This document shows positions 9,069 through 18,383 of a stretch of DNA of 64,000 nucleotides, piece after piece. The first letter of the stretch is position 1. Each line of letters begins with the position of its first letter. Location: contig NZ_QVMU01000010.1 of NCBI RefSeq assembly GCF_003605645.1, positions 62,001 to 126,000 of the forward strand. Reading direction: 5' to 3'. The notes under the pieces were generated by a model. That model had not been told where the DNA came from. It searched no databases and saw only the letters and a list, made by a program, of their open reading frames with translations. Source of the stretch: Vibrio sinensis (GTDB lineage Bacteria; Pseudomonadota; Gammaproteobacteria; Enterobacterales; Vibrionaceae). Both the position numbers and the translations under genes were made by a program.

Positions 9069-9542
9069 ATGCATAGAACCAAAGCGTTCGGATTTACCTT
9101 GGTCGAGCTTATCGTTGTTATCTTGCTACTGGCCATCATCTCTCTTTTTGCTGCAAGCCGTTATAGTGGTTTGGGCAGCTTTTCTGCACTTGTCGCTCAA
9201 GACAATGCCATCGCAGTACTTCGTCAAGTACAGGTCAGTCGCATGCAATCCAACTCTTTGCCTGCTAACAACAACTTTATCGTAGCGATCAAAAATAACT
9301 GTATCGGCTCCGTTGCTGCCTGTAACTTATCAACTGACGCAGCGGCGAGTCGCAGTGATTGGGTTAGCTTTGATGACGTAACATTCCAAGCTACGCCAAA
9401 CCTAACTACGGTCGAATTTGATCTACTCGGTAACCCATTAAATACGGCAAGTGCCGGAGTTGAAATCGCTATTCGCGGCACGAAAAGCCAAGCTTCAATC
9501 TGCATTCACCCCAACGGTTATATTTCGCAGGGAGGGTGCTGA
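9069..9542 (+). CDS. mshC: MshC, minor type IV prepilin
   Basis: Minor pilin, 157 residues from the ATG at 9069. The leader is MHRTKAFG followed by FTLVELIVV, so the cut after Gly8 leaves Phe1 and Glu5. The start was chosen to give a leader of normal length; the longer frame from 9018 would add 17 residues and would begin upstream of the -10-proximal region. Cysteine pairs in the globular part (near residues 77/82 and at the extreme C-terminus) suggest disulfides. It overlaps mshD as TGATG. Confidence 0.88.
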   Translation: MHRTKAFGFTLVELIVVILLLAIISLFAASRYSGLGSFSALVAQDNAIAVLRQVQVSRMQSNSLPANNNFIVAIKNNCIGSVAACNLSTDAAASRSDWVSFDDVTFQATPNLTTVEFDLLGNPLNTASAGVEIAIRGTKSQASICIHPNGYISQGGC

Positions 9543-10084
9543 TGAAACGCCTGCGCGGCTTTACCTTGATTGAGAGTGTCATTGTTATTGTGGTGATGGG
9601 ATTAGCGATGATCACCATCATGCGATTCTTAGCGCCTCAAATTGCCCGTTCTGCGGATCCTCATTATCAAACCCGCGCTGTCGCCTTGGGGCAAAGCATC
9701 ATGGGACAAATATTGTCAAAAGGGTTTGATCAAGTCCAAGACCCTTTTGGTGGTAATCAGCGTTGTAGCGAAGCTCCACTTAGTGTTTGTACCCCTGAAG
9801 ATGGCGAAACAGCGAAATTTGGTCCAGATGCTGGCGAAACGACGCCATCAAAATATAACGATGTCGACGATTTCAAAGGCTGCTGGGTCGTTGGGGGTAC
9901 GGGCTCTCCGTGTAAAGATTTAAGCTTATTGCTCGAAGACCAAAATAAAGAGAGCTACGTTAATTTTAGAATTGATGTTGCTGTCACCTATCAACAGGTT
10001 AATGTATTAAAACGGATTGATTTACTCATTGAAGCCGCTAATCAAGCGCCGATTGAACTCACCGCATATCGAGGGAATTACTAG
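9542..10084 (+). CDS. mshD: MshD, minor type IV prepilin
   Basis: Minor pilin, 180 residues, with leader MKRLRG followed by FTLIESVIV; Glu5 is present. The start at 9542 follows a strong ggaggg ribosome site and overlaps the mshC stop by one base. It contains several cysteines between about residues 75 and 125. Its family (PilV/GspI-like) is thought to sit in the tip-initiating complex with MshC, MshO and MshP. Confidence 0.88.
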   Translation: MKRLRGFTLIESVIVIVVMGLAMITIMRFLAPQIARSADPHYQTRAVALGQSIMGQILSKGFDQVQDPFGGNQRCSEAPLSVCTPEDGETAKFGPDAGETTPSKYNDVDDFKGCWVVGGTGSPCKDLSLLLEDQNKESYVNFRIDVAVTYQQVNVLKRIDLLIEAANQAPIELTAYRGNY

Positions 10085-10821
10085 TGAAAACTAAAGGATT
10101 TACCTTGATTGAAATGGTCCTAACTTTGGTGGTTGGGGCGATATTAGTGATGGGTATTGCTGGGTTTGTTGAATTCGGGACTAAGGGCTATGCCGACAGT
10201 GTTGAGCGCCAGCGCCTCCAGACTCAGGCCAAATTTGTCTTAGAGAAAATGACTCGAGAAATCCGCCATGCGGTACCGAATATTTTTATTCAGCAAGATA
10301 ACTGTTTGTCGTTTTATAGTATTCGTGAGTCAGGTTTTTACGCCGTATCTGGTGCAAATCTCAATTTTATTGTTGGGGATGAGGGTATTGATGCCAATAA
10401 GCTCAAGCCATTAACCTTAGTCATCAATCCGACGGAACTGATTGGTTCATCGGACAGTTTAGCTGATCTTGATAACGTGTTTAGCTTGAGTAGCGTCGAA
10501 GAATTTACCTCTCCAGCCGTTTCTGGCGCGACGTTTAGCTTAGTGGGAGCTGCCCATGATCTTATTGGTAACTCAGTCGCTCACCGCCTTTATATTACAG
10601 ATGGTCAGCCGATTACTTATTGCCTCAAAAACCAAAGAGTGGAACGAAATGACCAACCATTAACGGATGGAGGAGATGGCGATTTTAGCGTGATCGGGAC
10701 TTTGAAGTACCAACCTGCCACCGTACAAAATAGTGGCATTGTGCATATTGATTTGAGCTTTTCACAAGGTGGCGAAACCAGTCACTATCAGCAGCAAGTG
10801 CAGGTGTTAAATGTACCATAA
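10084..10821 (+). CDS. mshO: MshO, minor type IV prepilin
   Basis: Minor pilin, 245 residues, GTG start overlapping the last base of the mshD stop. The leader is very short (MKTKG) and is followed by FTLIEMVLT, with Glu5 present. It resembles PilW/GspJ-type pilins in size. The 3' end overlaps mshP by 11 bases, consistent with translational coupling and with a joint tip complex. Confidence 0.88.
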   Translation: MKTKGFTLIEMVLTLVVGAILVMGIAGFVEFGTKGYADSVERQRLQTQAKFVLEKMTREIRHAVPNIFIQQDNCLSFYSIRESGFYAVSGANLNFIVGDEGIDANKLKPLTLVINPTELIGSSDSLADLDNVFSLSSVEEFTSPAVSGATFSLVGAAHDLIGNSVAHRLYITDGQPITYCLKNQRVERNDQPLTDGGDGDFSVIGTLKYQPATVQNSGIVHIDLSFSQGGETSHYQQQVQVLNVP

Positions 10822-11263
10822 TTCACAAAAGCAAAATGGCAGCATCTACGTGGTGATTATTTTTGTGTTGGTCGTGATGGGCTTTCTAGCGACAGCATTG
10901 ACCCGTATCCAATGGTCAAATAGTGAAGCGCATTCTCGTGATGTTTTAGGGACGCAAGCGTGGTTATTAGCCCAGTCAGTAAATGAATATACCTTAACGC
11001 GTTTTTACCCGTTAAATGATGCCACGCCAGTTACCATTGATGAACAATGTAAGACACCCTTATCGTTAAGCATAGTGAATGGGGCGCAAACACTGTTTGA
11101 GCCTGTTACCTTGAATTGCGAGCTTGTTTCGCTCAACTGCGCCTCTGTTGGGCAATTAGATAATAAAAAATACTTTAAACTCAGTAGTCGTGTCGCTTGC
11201 GGTAGCGGTACTTTACAGACTGAGCGAGCAGAAGACATTTGGTTGATGGAGAGCATTCAATGA
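10811..11263 (+). CDS. mshP: MshP, PilX/GspK-like minor pilin
   Basis: 150 residues, starting with a short polar leader rich in Asn/Gln/Lys, then NGSIYVVIIFVLVVMG, a pilin-like hydrophobic helix. A glycine precedes the helix as in prepilins, but the fifth position after it is Val rather than Glu. Loss of Glu5 is characteristic of GspK/PilX-type tip subunits, which occupy the first position of the pilus. Four or more cysteines lie in the C-terminal domain. It overlaps mshO by 11 bases and mshQ by 4. Confidence 0.82.
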   Translation: MYHNSQKQNGSIYVVIIFVLVVMGFLATALTRIQWSNSEAHSRDVLGTQAWLLAQSVNEYTLTRFYPLNDATPVTIDEQCKTPLSLSIVNGAQTLFEPVTLNCELVSLNCASVGQLDNKKYFKLSSRVACGSGTLQTERAEDIWLMESIQ

Positions 11264-14200
11264 ATCGATGGATTGGTATTCTAGTTTGTTTGTTGTGGAG
11301 CAGCGTTAGTTTCGCCAATGAGTTATCTAACTCGAATTCGGCCTCTGTGATTAAATCTTCAGGATCTAAGTTAACAGGTTCTAATTATGAGTTTGGTGTT
11401 CTTAAAAATAAACAGTGTAATAATGGTTGCGAAATAAAATTCAATAAAACCTACCACAATCCTGTGGTGTTTCTAATGGCTTCTGTTGATGGGGCTAATA
11501 GTGAGTATAGCTATCCAACAAAACTTTCCATATATAATGTAACCACAAATGGAGCAACAATATATTCGGATGCAATGCCTAATCATTATTATGCTGATAA
11601 AATGCAGTCAATCTATTATATGGTTTCAGACCCAGGGAAGTTAACTTTCTTTGACCACAAAAATAATAAAAAAATAGTTGAGGTTGGGGTTGTTGAAACC
11701 AATAGAGACCAGTATAAGGGGCAAAGTGGTTATCATGCTCGATACAGCTGGTCAAATGTTCGGTATGGAATATCTCACTATAGTCAACCAGTCGTTTTAG
11801 CTCAGATCCAAAAGCGTAATAATAACCATAACTACTGGGTATCTAGTGCACTAAGTAATGTTAACTCCTCGAGTTTTAATATCGCCATAGAGCGCGGGCG
11901 CCAAGGCTCATTACCTTCGTGGGTAACAGAAAAAATTGCATATATTGCAGCACCTCAATTTCATGGCTTCAATGATAGCAAAGACACAAAAGTCGAGTTT
12001 TATCGTCCACATGATGATTTCGATCAGGAAGCAGATGATGGTCGTACTCCGATAGAAAACTCGTGTTATGAAAATAGAATTAAGACCAAAAATGTGTACT
12101 CAGAATTTGGTGTGATTACTAATAAGCAGACCCGAAATGGCCCAGATGGTGGCTGGTTACGCTACTGCCAGCAAAGAAGTAGTGATACTAAATCTGGATT
12201 TAGCTTTGCCTTTGATGAAGATAATGTGAGGAATCGTTCCCATGGTGCGGATGAATATGTAGGGTATTTAGCCTTTGAAAGCAACGCTAAACCTCTTCCA
12301 CCATCAGATATTGATATTTGTAAATATGTGCCGGATGTGGCGCAGACCAACGATTATGTAAGAGATTCAACTGGAGTTCTCAAACCGAACGGTGCTCTAT
12401 CTGTTTCGGATAAAAGCACGATCGAGTTAAAGACGAGTAACATATTGTCATTTGGCAGCAGTTCGAGTAGTGATTCTTGTGATTATGGGCAAGGAAAAGA
12501 AAAATGCGTGATATCCAAGGATAAAACGTATGATGGTTTCCCATTTCAACTAAATACTTTGACTGATTTTGATAATTCTCAGTTCCATTGTAATGGAGAG
12601 TGTACTTTAGCATCAGGAAAGTATAATCAAGTACGAGTAGGTCAGGATGCAAAGCTGACATTATCCGGTGATTATTATGAAATTAATGAATTAGTTTTTG
12701 AACAAAATGCTCAACTGTTACTAAAAAATGATACTCAGATTAACTACAATAGAATCTTTTTTTATGGGAATAATATTTTAATTAATGAAAATAGTATTCA
12801 TAAGTTGCTTTTTTTAGGTCATGGGTATTACTCTGGTTTTTATATTAATAATAAAAAAAATAATAATATAAAGATAAATGCATATATCCATATTAGTAGC
12901 CTTTCATCAGGTTTTTATGTTGGAGAAAATAACAATAATAATGTATTTACTGGCGGAATTACTGCTAAAGAAATTAATTTTTTAAAAAGTAACAGTAAAA
13001 TTATTGCCGGTGAATTCAATTGTCCCCCACCTGTAGAAAGCAAAATCGCACGAATTGATATCATTCCTAACAATTACCATTTGACCTGTGATGACACTGA
13101 GAAAGTCTATGTGGTGGCTTACGATCAAAGTGGCGCGCAGTTGTACGACGTTGGTGACGATGTAGTTTCATTAACAACACCCACTCCAGGAAAAATGGCG
13201 ATTAGCTCACTAGATTTTAACACGACGGATGGACGTTACGAATTTAGTGTCGATAAAAAAGACAATAAATACGAAAGTGTCGTGGTGAATGCCACGCTTC
13301 AGTCGAACACCTCCGTTAGTGATAGTAGTAATGTGCTATTTACCCCATTGAAATTTGAAATCAATGAGGGGGCAGAGCTCGAACTTATTGCGGGTAAACC
13401 CGCTACTTTTGCAATCAAAGCGTTAGCGTGCAGTTCCGGTAAGCCTGTGACGACCAATTATGAAAAAACACTGAATGAAATCAATATTTCGAGTAGTTCG
13501 TTTACGCCGGGAAATTGGACAGACAACCGCACTAAATTATCGTTTAATGCGCCATTTGTATCAGGTATCGCGGAAGCATCGTTAACGTTTAATGATGCTG
13601 GGAAATTTACTGGAAGCTTGACCGATACCATCCAGTGTAGTGATTTTGGTGCTGATATCGACGGTTGTCCGATAGAGGATAAGAAAAAAATAGCGGGTGA
13701 CTTTAGCTTTAAAGCTCGTCCATGGACGTTTGCTATTTGTGATAGTAACACTGGAGCGTTACCGCAAGGCAATATTATCAACAAGGACAGTGCTCGATTT
13801 GTCGCAGCGGGTGAGAAGTTTGCAACCAATGTTTTGCCGATTAGATGGATGGCTAACCAATCTTCGCCGATTGAAACCGCCAATAATTACTGCGACTCAA
13901 GATTAGTCACTCAGAACTTTTTCTTAGGTCAGGGTGAGAGTGCTGGAGCAGAACTTATTGATGTTGTACTCACCCATGATGTCGCCGAACCTGCAGGTAA
14001 AGAAAAAGGCGTGCTGTCAGGTAATACGTCAAAGGCTTATACCGATTCGGTGAGCAAAAATAATCACTATTATCAATTTTCTGATTTAGATTGGAGTGAG
14101 GTGGGGGTACTCAAGTTGACCGCTGCGGCTTCAGCCCCTTACTTTGGTATGAATATCGATCTTGGTTATCGCGATATTGGACGCTTTTACCCTGATCATT

Positions 14201-15180
14201 TTGCTATTCGTACTTCTGAATTTTTACCTCAGTCAGGGTTAGGCAGCACCGCATATATGGCGCAACCGTATCAATCTGCCAAAGTATATGTAGAGGCTTT
14301 TGCTAAAGAAGTGAGCACACAAGCTTTGAAAAACTATCATTGGTTCGATCCTCAGTTAACGGTTGATTTTGAGCTGATTCAAGATACGAAAGTGCCTAAT
14401 CAACTGATTCTCAATACTTCGAGCGGTCGCTGGGTTGAAGATAGTGGCAATTCTGCGTGGGTTGTCACGGATACTGACTCATCAGTGACTCGAGAAGTGA
14501 AAAAGCTAACACCATTGAAGACGATTCCAAACGGCCCTTTAAATACCTCAGATGATAAAGCGATAGAAACAAAGTACGCACTTGGTCTAACTGGCATCGT
14601 GGATCCAGCGACGTTTATTGTTGAGGGAGAAGCGGTATTGCAACAAGATTTGCCAACTCAACCACAAGCACACTATGGGCGCATGTCGCTTGGTAGTGTT
14701 GGGGGAACGGCGGGTTCTGAGTTTGGTGTGCCTTTACGCACGGAATACTGGGATGGTGAGCGTTTCACATTGGCAGATAATGATAACCAGAGTCAGGTGA
14801 TTTCTAATGATGATTACTTGTGTAAAGAAACCTTATGGCTCGATGATGGTATGAGCGCGCCAACCAATTCTTCACTGATAGGTTCTGATCCAGTTGAAGA
14901 GGTTGTCGATGGCGAATTTGATAAATTGAAGGCCAAAGCGGACAGCACTAACAGCGCCATTCGAGAACAAGTACGCTTTTGGATGCGTATGGCCGCGAGT
15001 TCACCGCAACAAAGTTTGGATTCTGTTGATTGCGGCTCAAGTTACCTTGAGCAACCCTGGTTGCAGTACAACTGGAGAGGTCAGGGCGATGAAGATCCAT
15101 CAACGGCCGTCACATTTGGGATCTACCGAGGTAATGACAAGATCATTTTCCGTGGTGAATCGGGAGTGATGGGGCAGTAA
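11260..15180 (+). CDS. mshQ: MshQ, very large exported protein of the MSHA locus
   Basis: 1306 residues with a Sec signal peptide (about residues 1-19, cut after SFA). It is the last gene of the MSHA locus and is usually called MSHA biogenesis protein MshQ; a tip-associated adhesin role is plausible by analogy with PilY1-type proteins but is inference. The N-terminal half contains two copies of an EFGVxxNKQ motif (residues about 44-52 and 282-290), each beginning a beta-rich lectin-like region, then an Asn/Lys-rich low-complexity stretch (about residues 500-580). The C-terminal half (about 590-1306) has Ig-like beta sandwiches and a conserved terminal domain typical of MshQ. Bases about 12650-13000 are strikingly AT-rich compared with both neighbours. 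The start follows a ggagag ribosome site and overlaps mshP by 4 bases. Confidence 0.88.
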   Translation: MNRWIGILVCLLWSSVSFANELSNSNSASVIKSSGSKLTGSNYEFGVLKNKQCNNGCEIKFNKTYHNPVVFLMASVDGANSEYSYPTKLSIYNVTTNGATIYSDAMPNHYYADKMQSIYYMVSDPGKLTFFDHKNNKKIVEVGVVETNRDQYKGQSGYHARYSWSNVRYGISHYSQPVVLAQIQKRNNNHNYWVSSALSNVNSSSFNIAIERGRQGSLPSWVTEKIAYIAAPQFHGFNDSKDTKVEFYRPHDDFDQEADDGRTPIENSCYENRIKTKNVYSEFGVITNKQTRNGPDGGWLRYCQQRSSDTKSGFSFAFDEDNVRNRSHGADEYVGYLAFESNAKPLPPSDIDICKYVPDVAQTNDYVRDSTGVLKPNGALSVSDKSTIELKTSNILSFGSSSSSDSCDYGQGKEKCVISKDKTYDGFPFQLNTLTDFDNSQFHCNGECTLASGKYNQVRVGQDAKLTLSGDYYEINELVFEQNAQLLLKNDTQINYNRIFFYGNNILINENSIHKLLFLGHGYYSGFYINNKKNNNIKINAYIHISSLSSGFYVGENNNNNVFTGGITAKEINFLKSNSKIIAGEFNCPPPVESKIARIDIIPNNYHLTCDDTEKVYVVAYDQSGAQLYDVGDDVVSLTTPTPGKMAISSLDFNTTDGRYEFSVDKKDNKYESVVVNATLQSNTSVSDSSNVLFTPLKFEINEGAELELIAGKPATFAIKALACSSGKPVTTNYEKTLNEINISSSSFTPGNWTDNRTKLSFNAPFVSGIAEASLTFNDAGKFTGSLTDTIQCSDFGADIDGCPIEDKKKIAGDFSFKARPWTFAICDSNTGALPQGNIINKDSARFVAAGEKFATNVLPIRWMANQSSPIETANNYCDSRLVTQNFFLGQGESAGAELIDVVLTHDVAEPAGKEKGVLSGNTSKAYTDSVSKNNHYYQFSDLDWSEVGVLKLTAAASAPYFGMNIDLGYRDIGRFYPDHFAIRTSEFLPQSGLGSTAYMAQPYQSAKVYVEAFAKEVSTQALKNYHWFDPQLTVDFELIQDTKVPNQLILNTSSGRWVEDSGNSAWVVTDTDSSVTREVKKLTPLKTIPNGPLNTSDDKAIETKYALGLTGIVDPATFIVEGEAVLQQDLPTQPQAHYGRMSLGSVGGTAGSEFGVPLRTEYWDGERFTLADNDNQSQVISNDDYLCKETLWLDDGMSAPTNSSLIGSDPVEEVVDGEFDKLKAKADSTNSAIREQVRFWMRMAASSPQQSLDSVDCGSSYLEQPWLQYNWRGQGDEDPSTAVTFGIYRGNDKIIFRGESGVMGQ

Positions 15181-15242
15181 CACTGTCAAAAAAACTCGCT
15201 AAGTAAGGAAACTGTTAGAAATTGCGTGTTTCACTCCATGTT

Positions 15243-16375
<1,133 letters not shown>

Positions 16376-16381
16376 TCGTAG

Positions 16382-16405
16382 TGGCTCTGCTTTTATATAG
16401 AGCCA
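16382..16405. repeat. small hairpin between mreB and mreC
   Basis: TGGCTCT and AGAGCCA form a 7-bp stem with a 10-base loop directly after the mreB stop. It has no T run; it may act as an mRNA 3'-end stabiliser or weak attenuator that favours mreB over mreCD. Confidence 0.45.
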
Positions 16406-16434
16406 TAAAAAATGAAAAAGGAACTCAATAATCG

Positions 16435-17322
16435 ATGAAGCCTATTTTTGGCCGAGGACCTTCACTTCAATTACGTCTATTTTTCGCCGTGATTCTATCA
16501 GCCAGCCTAATGCTGGCTGATAGTCGTTTAGGCGCTTTTGCTCAGGTTCGCTATATTTTGAATAGCGTGGTGGCACCCATTCAGTATGCTGCTGATGTGC
16601 CGCGAACCATGTTTGATGGTTTCTATGAGCGTTTTAATACTCGCCAAAGCGCGATGGAAAGCAACTACACGCTTAAACGAGAAGTACTACGCCTCAAAAA
16701 TGATTTATTACTTCTTGATCAATATCGAGAAGAAAACCAACGCCTAAGAAAATTGCTCGGCTCTTCATTTGTTCGTGATGAACGTAAAGTTGTCGCGGAA
16801 GTAATGGCTGTTGATACCTCCCCTTATCGTCATCAAGTTGTCATTGATAAAGGACAGATCGATGGTGTGTATGTTGGGCAACCGGTCGCGAATGAAAAAG
16901 GGATCGTTGGTCAAGTCACATTCGTTTCTGCGCATAACAGTCGGGTACTATTACTGACCGATAGTATCAGTGCGATCCCAGTACAGGTTATCCGAAATGA
17001 CATTCGAGTCATCGCTTCTGGTAATGGACAAGTAGATCGTATCCATCTAGAACATATTCCGATTAGTACTGATATTCAGGAAGGGGACTTGTTGGTGACA
17101 TCTGGTTTAGGTGGTGTTTATCCTGAAGGTTATCCTGTTGCTCATATCTCAAAAGTTGAACGAGATTCTCGTCGAGAATTTGCTGTGATCGAAGCTGATC
17201 CTGTGGTGGATTTTGAGCGTTTGCGCTACTTACTATTAATCTGGCCGAGCGACTCTCGACAAGAGAAAATTCAGCTAGCAAGCCCTGAAAATATGTCTGA
17301 GGTAATTGAAAGTGGCCAATAG
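16435..17322 (+). CDS. mreC: MreC, rod-shape determining protein
   Basis: 295 residues: N-terminal transmembrane helix (about residues 12-30), a coiled coil (about 75-110, with Leu heptads around LKREVLRLKNDLLLL), and a periplasmic double beta-barrel domain (about 115-275) containing the family motif VxVDKGxxDGVxxGxPV. It links MreB filaments to PBP2/RodA through MreD. It overlaps mreD. Confidence 0.96.
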   Translation: MKPIFGRGPSLQLRLFFAVILSASLMLADSRLGAFAQVRYILNSVVAPIQYAADVPRTMFDGFYERFNTRQSAMESNYTLKREVLRLKNDLLLLDQYREENQRLRKLLGSSFVRDERKVVAEVMAVDTSPYRHQVVIDKGQIDGVYVGQPVANEKGIVGQVTFVSAHNSRVLLLTDSISAIPVQVIRNDIRVIASGNGQVDRIHLEHIPISTDIQEGDLLVTSGLGGVYPEGYPVAHISKVERDSRREFAVIEADPVVDFERLRYLLLIWPSDSRQEKIQLASPENMSEVIESGQ

Positions 17323-17800
17323 AGTTTTCAAAGGCCGATTTATTATCGCCTGTTCATTTTTGATTGCTTTAGTGTTGCAAACGATCCCATGGCCGGGTGT
17401 TTTTGATCTGCTGCGGCCATCATGGCTATTTTTGGTCATCTGTTATTGGGTGCTTGCTTTGCCTCATCGTATTAACGTGGGGACAGCGCTGATCTTGGGT
17501 TTGATTTGGGACCTATTACTGGGGTCAACATTGGGGATTCGAGGCATGATGATGTCGATCGTCATCTACCTTGTTGCGCTTAATTTTTTGGTGTTACGAA
17601 ATATGGCATTGTGGCAACAGGCGATCATTATCGGTTTGTTGTCGATGGTTTTAGAAGTCATGATCTTCTTCGGTGAATACCTCATCCAAGATATCACTTT
17701 TAATCCTATGTCCCTGTGGAGTGGCATGATTAACTGTATTCTTTGGCCTTGGTTGTTCTTACTCATGAGAAGAGTACGTCGCCACTGGCATGTGAGGTAA
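17312..17800 (+). CDS. mreD: MreD, rod-shape determining membrane protein
   Basis: Small polytopic membrane protein (162 residues from the GTG at 17312) with five hydrophobic helices, the inner-membrane partner of MreC and RodZ. The GTG start is preferred to a TTG at 17306 because the GAGG ribosome site at about 17299-17302 is 9 bases upstream of it and because the resulting N-terminus MANRVFKGRF is a typical positive-inside start. It overlaps the mreC end by 11 bases. Confidence 0.93.
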   Translation: MANRVFKGRFIIACSFLIALVLQTIPWPGVFDLLRPSWLFLVICYWVLALPHRINVGTALILGLIWDLLLGSTLGIRGMMMSIVIYLVALNFLVLRNMALWQQAIIIGLLSMVLEVMIFFGEYLIQDITFNPMSLWSGMINCILWPWLFLLMRRVRRHWHVR

Positions 17801-17803
17801 TTA

Positions 17804-18364
17804 ATGGGTAAGTCGCTGCTTCTTGCATCTGGTTCACCAAGAAGAAAAGAGTTGCTTGAGCAACTCGGATATCAGTTCGCCGTGATAAAAACGGATGTTG
17901 AGGAGTCTCGCCAACCTCATGAAACCGCCGAACAATACGTTTCCCGCCTATCTTTAGACAAAGCAATGGCAGGTGTAACGTTAGCGCCAGAGGCAGTGGT
18001 CATAGGTTCAGATACAATTGTCGTCTGTGACCACTCAGTTTTAGAAAAACCCGATGATTTTCAGCATGCAAAGCGTATGCTGGAGATGTTATCTGGACGT
18101 AGCCATCAAGTGATGACTGCCGTAACCGTGGCGACACAAGATAGTCACGAAACAGTACTCGTTATTACAGACGTATGGTTCAAGACCCTGTCAGAAAAAG
18201 AAATCGAACAATATTGGCAAACGGGTGAACCGTGCGATAAAGCAGGCAGTTATGGAATTCAAGGCATTGGTGGGCGATTTGTTACGCGCATCGAGGGCAG
18301 TTATTACGCTGTTGTCGGGTTACCATTATTTGAAACTGACCAGCTCTTGCACAAATTTTTATAA
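17804..18364 (+). CDS. maf: Maf-family nucleoside triphosphate pyrophosphatase (YhdE type)
   Basis: 186-residue Maf-like house-cleaning enzyme that hydrolyses dTTP/UTP (YhdE subfamily) to the monophosphate and pyrophosphate. The N-terminal signature LASGSPRRKELL and the internal GSDTIVV motif with its catalytic Asp are present, as is DKAGSYGIQG. It lies 3 bases after mreD and 19 before rng, the standard enterobacterial and Vibrio order (mreBCD-yhdE-rng). Confidence 0.93.
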   Translation: MGKSLLLASGSPRRKELLEQLGYQFAVIKTDVEESRQPHETAEQYVSRLSLDKAMAGVTLAPEAVVIGSDTIVVCDHSVLEKPDDFQHAKRMLEMLSGRSHQVMTAVTVATQDSHETVLVITDVWFKTLSEKEIEQYWQTGEPCDKAGSYGIQGIGGRFVTRIEGSYYAVVGLPLFETDQLLHKFL

Positions 18365-18383
18365 TTTATATTGAGGTGCACTC

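Noticed and set aside
13458..13883. 141-codon minus-strand frame within mshQ
   Set aside because: Antisense to a continuous coding sequence, no start signal, no family resemblance.
16498..16523. CCAGCCTAATGCTGGCTG hairpin near the start of mreC
   Set aside because: It lies within the coding sequence of the mreC transmembrane helix, has no T run, and can be explained by codons.
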